NCBI RefSeq assembly: GCF_030818935.1
Contig: NZ_JAUTBD010000001.1
Location: forward strand, 3,642,565-3,706,564
Length of the DNA stretch: 64,000 nucleotides
Direction of reading: 5' to 3'
DNA from: Microbacterium sp. SORGH_AS_1204
GTDB taxonomy: Bacteria; Actinomycetota; Actinomycetes; Actinomycetales; Microbacteriaceae
The notes beneath the pieces were generated by a model that worked only from the letters and a program-made list of their open reading frames with translations, ran no database searches and was not told the origin of the DNA. Shown piece after piece: positions 61,833-64,000 of this stretch (the first letter of the stretch is position 1; each line of letters begins with the position of its first letter). The position numbers were made by a program, and so were the translations under genes.

Positions 61833-63436
61833 GCGCCGCGACCACCTCGGCCGCCGAGGTCATCTCGTCGGGGCGCGCAGCGCTCGGCATCGAGCTCGGC
61901 TCCACGCGCATCAAGGCCTGCCTCGTCGACGCCGACGACCCGACCCGCGTGCTCGCGACCGGTTCGCACGCGTGGGAGAACCGCTACCGCGACGGCAACT
62001 GGACCTACGCCCTCGACGACGTCTGGACGGGGCTGCAGAGCGCGTACGCGGCGCTGACCGCCGAGGTGCAGCGCGTGCACGGCGTCGCGATCGAGACGCT
62101 CGCGGCGGCCGGTGTCTCGGCGATGATGCACGGCTACCTCGCCTTCGACGCCGACGGCGAGCTTCTCGTGCCCTTCCGCACGTGGCGCAACACCTCGACC
62201 GAGCGCGCCGCGGGCGTCCTGAGCGAGCTGCTGGGCACGAACATCCCGCTGCGGTGGTCGATCGCGCACCTCTACCAAGCGGTGCTCGACGAAGAAGACC
62301 ACATCCCCGACGTGGCGTCGTTCACCACCCTCGCGGGCTACGTCCACGAGAAGCTCACGGGGCGCCGCGTGCTCGGCATCGGCGACGCCTCCGGGATGTT
62401 CCCCATCGACGTCGCGACCAACGACTACGACGCCGAGATGATGGCCAAGTTCGACCGCCTCGTCGCCGAACGCGCGCCGGGCCTGGAACTGCGGTCTCTT
62501 CTGCCCGACGTGCTGGTCGCCGGCGCGTCCGCCGGTGAGCTGACGACCGAAGGTGCGGGTCTGCTCGACCCGTCGGGCGCACTGCGGCCGGGAGTGCTGT
62601 TCTGCCCGCCCGAGGGCGACGCCGGCACCGGCATGGTCGCGACCAACTCGGTCGCACCCCGAACCGGCAACGTCAGCGCCGGGACGAGCATCTTCGCCAT
62701 GGTCGTGCTCGAGCAGCCCCTCGACAGCGCGCACGACGAGCTCGACCTCGTCACCACCCCGGCCGGCGACCTGGTCGCGATGGTGCACTGCAACAACGGC
62801 GCCAGCGAACTCGCGGCGTGGGTGGGGCTGTTCGAGCGGTTCGCCGCGATCGCCGGGGGCACCCTCGACCCCGACGAGGTGTTCGAGGCGCTCTTCGTCG
62901 AATCGCTCGACGGGGCGCCCGACGCCGGCGGTCTGCTCGCCTACAACCACCTGGCGGGCGAGCCCATCGCGGGCCTGCCGGAGGGTCGACCGCTCTTCGT
63001 CCGCACGCCCGACAGCCGCCTGACGCTGGCCAACTTCATGCGCGCGCAGCTGTACGGCGTGTTCGGCACGCTGGCCCTGGGCATGCGCGTGCTCGCCGAC
63101 GAGGGCGTGCAGCTCGACCGCATGTACGCCCACGGCGGTGTGTTCCGCACGGCCGGGGTCGCCCAGCGCTTCCTCGCGGGGGCGCTGGACGCGCCCGTCG
63201 CCGTCGCCGCGACCGCCTCCGAGGGCGGCGCGTGGGGGATCGCAGTGCTCGCAGCCTTCGCCGCCGACACCTCCGGTGACCCGCTCGACACCTATCTGAC
63301 CGACCGCGTCTTCGCCCAGACGAGTTTCGACTCCATCGACCCCGACCCCGAGGACGTCCCCGGTTTCGCCGCATATCTCACCCGATACCGCGCGGGCCTC
63401 GCCATCGAGCACGCCGCGATCGCGGCGACGCACTGA
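61829..63436 (+). CDS. FGGY-family carbohydrate kinase, probable L-ribulokinase
   Basis: The 535-aa protein starts at GTG 61829. The phosphate-1 motif ALGIELGSTRIKACLVD is at about residue 18. Further motifs are VSAMMHGYLAFDADG, FRTWRNTSTERAAG, TTLAGYVHEKLTGRRVLGIG with DASG, and the adenosine-site segments YAHGGVFRTAGVAQRF and TASEGGAWGIAV. It does not look like classical AraB of E. coli (566 aa, different N terminus) and is nearer to a xylulokinase-like branch. Its place between araD and araA implies L-ribulose phosphorylation, as a non-orthologous ribulokinase. The araA gene follows after 42 bp. Confidence 0.85.
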   Translation: MSAATTSAAEVISSGRAALGIELGSTRIKACLVDADDPTRVLATGSHAWENRYRDGNWTYALDDVWTGLQSAYAALTAEVQRVHGVAIETLAAAGVSAMMHGYLAFDADGELLVPFRTWRNTSTERAAGVLSELLGTNIPLRWSIAHLYQAVLDEEDHIPDVASFTTLAGYVHEKLTGRRVLGIGDASGMFPIDVATNDYDAEMMAKFDRLVAERAPGLELRSLLPDVLVAGASAGELTTEGAGLLDPSGALRPGVLFCPPEGDAGTGMVATNSVAPRTGNVSAGTSIFAMVVLEQPLDSAHDELDLVTTPAGDLVAMVHCNNGASELAAWVGLFERFAAIAGGTLDPDEVFEALFVESLDGAPDAGGLLAYNHLAGEPIAGLPEGRPLFVRTPDSRLTLANFMRAQLYGVFGTLALGMRVLADEGVQLDRMYAHGGVFRTAGVAQRFLAGALDAPVAVAATASEGGAWGIAVLAAFAADTSGDPLDTYLTDRVFAQTSFDSIDPDPEDVPGFAAYLTRYRAGLAIEHAAIAATH

Positions 63437-63478
63437 CCGAGGCTCCCGCCTCCTCCACCACCCAAAAGGAATACCCGC

Positions 63479-64000
63479 ATGACCCGCACCCCGCTCAAGA
63501 ACGACCTCGATGGCTACGAGGTCTGGTTCGTCACCGGCAGCCAGAACCTCTACGGCGAAGAGACGCTGAAGCAGGTGGCCGAGCAGTCGCAGGCGGTCGT
63601 CGAGGGCCTGAACGGACTGCCCGTCAAGGTCGTCTGGAAGCCCGTGCTGAAGGACTCCGACAGCATCCGCCGCATGGCGCTGGAGATCAACGGCCGTGAC
63701 GACGTCATCGGCGTCATCGCGTGGATGCACACGTTCAGTCCGGCGAAGATGTGGATCTCGGGCCTCGACGCGCTGCAGAAGCCGCTGCTGCACCTGCACA
63801 CGCAGGCCAACGTCGAGCTGCCGTGGAACGACATCGACTTCGACTTCATGAACCTCAACCAGGCCGCCCACGGCGACCGCGAGTTCGGGTACATCCAGAC
63901 GCGCCTGGGCGTGTCGCGCAAGACCGTCGTCGGACACGTGTCGAACCCGGCCGTGCGCCAGCAGATCGAGGACTGGGAGCGCGCCGCGGCCGGCTGGACC
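63479..64000 (+). CDS. araA: L-arabinose isomerase (partial, cut by window end)
   Basis: The first 174 codons are present. Start ATG 63479 has AAAAGGA upstream. The N terminus [20 protein letters not shown] and the block [20 protein letters not shown], then [20 protein letters not shown] and [11 protein letters not shown], are strongly conserved in AraA. The enzyme converts L-arabinose to L-ribulose, the first intracellular step of the pathway. The catalytic Glu/His residues lie in the missing part. Confidence 0.95.
   Translation, partial: MTRTPLKNDLDGYEVWFVTGSQNLYGEETLKQVAEQSQAVVEGLNGLPVKVVWKPVLKDSDSIRRMALEINGRDDVIGVIAWMHTFSPAKMWISGLDALQKPLLHLHTQANVELPWNDIDFDFMNLNQAAHGDREFGYIQTRLGVSRKTVVGHVSNPAVRQQIEDWERAAAGWT

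Overview
The window is high-GC actinobacterial DNA. Gene style, many GTG starts, 4-base ATGA/GTGA stop-start overlaps, leaderless TAnnnT promoters and the very frequent heptamer GGATGCC/GGCATCC all suggest a Microbacteriaceae bacterium, most likely Microbacterium or a near relative. This genus call is inference. No rRNA, tRNA, CRISPR array, transposase or integrase was seen.

Region 1 (1-18.3 kb) holds two divergent operons. The left one (minus strand) carries a dipeptide-type ABC importer, a luciferase-like flavin monooxygenase and two carboxymuconolactone-decarboxylase/AhpD-type proteins. The right one (plus strand) carries an aldo/keto reductase, an M20 amidohydrolase, a second complete dipeptide-type ABC importer, two more luciferase-like monooxygenases and a DUF1684 protein. 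Together they look like a system for importing and oxidatively dismantling a small, possibly N-acylated and sulfur-containing, organic compound.

Region 2 (18.3-42.2 kb) is mostly housekeeping and lone genes: a pyridoxamine-phosphate oxidase, a dynamin-like GTPase, a HEAT-repeat protein, a HAD-like protein, an OafA-type acyltransferase, a 52-aa leaderless membrane protein, an unusual SDR, a NUDIX hydrolase, an LPATG surface protein, membrane proteins, a zinc alcohol dehydrogenase, a secreted GH43 enzyme, adenylosuccinate lyase, a low-molecular-weight phosphatase, a holin-like protein, a HisC-like aminotransferase, a branched-chain 2-oxoacid dehydrogenase E1alpha-E1beta-E2 set and a class-I amidotransferase. 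Its intergenic gaps are unusually rich in repeats: a 120-bp tandem array, a 26-bp array, two 86-bp perfect-ended palindromic elements, three REP hairpins spaced exactly 112 bp apart, and a fourth REP copy inside the E2 reading frame.

Region 3 (42.4-44.8 kb) encodes a TasA-like secreted protein and, next to it, a SipW-type signal peptidase fused to a LamG domain behind its own SipW-type export signal.

Region 4 (44.9-64 kb) is a plant-polysaccharide/L-arabinose utilisation locus. It has two large secreted LamG-Ig-GH43 enzymes, two paralogous LacI repressors, a WxL-like/DUF916/LAxTG cell-surface cassette, a YtfQRT-YjfF/AraUVWZ-type sugar ABC importer, and L-ribulose-5-P 4-epimerase, an FGGY kinase and L-arabinose isomerase (cut by the window end). 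Four promoters in this region, plus that of the GH43 gene at 30.5-33.4 kb, carry LacI-type palindromes overlapping the -10 box. This suggests one regulon that couples extracellular polymer cleavage, surface display, uptake and catabolism.
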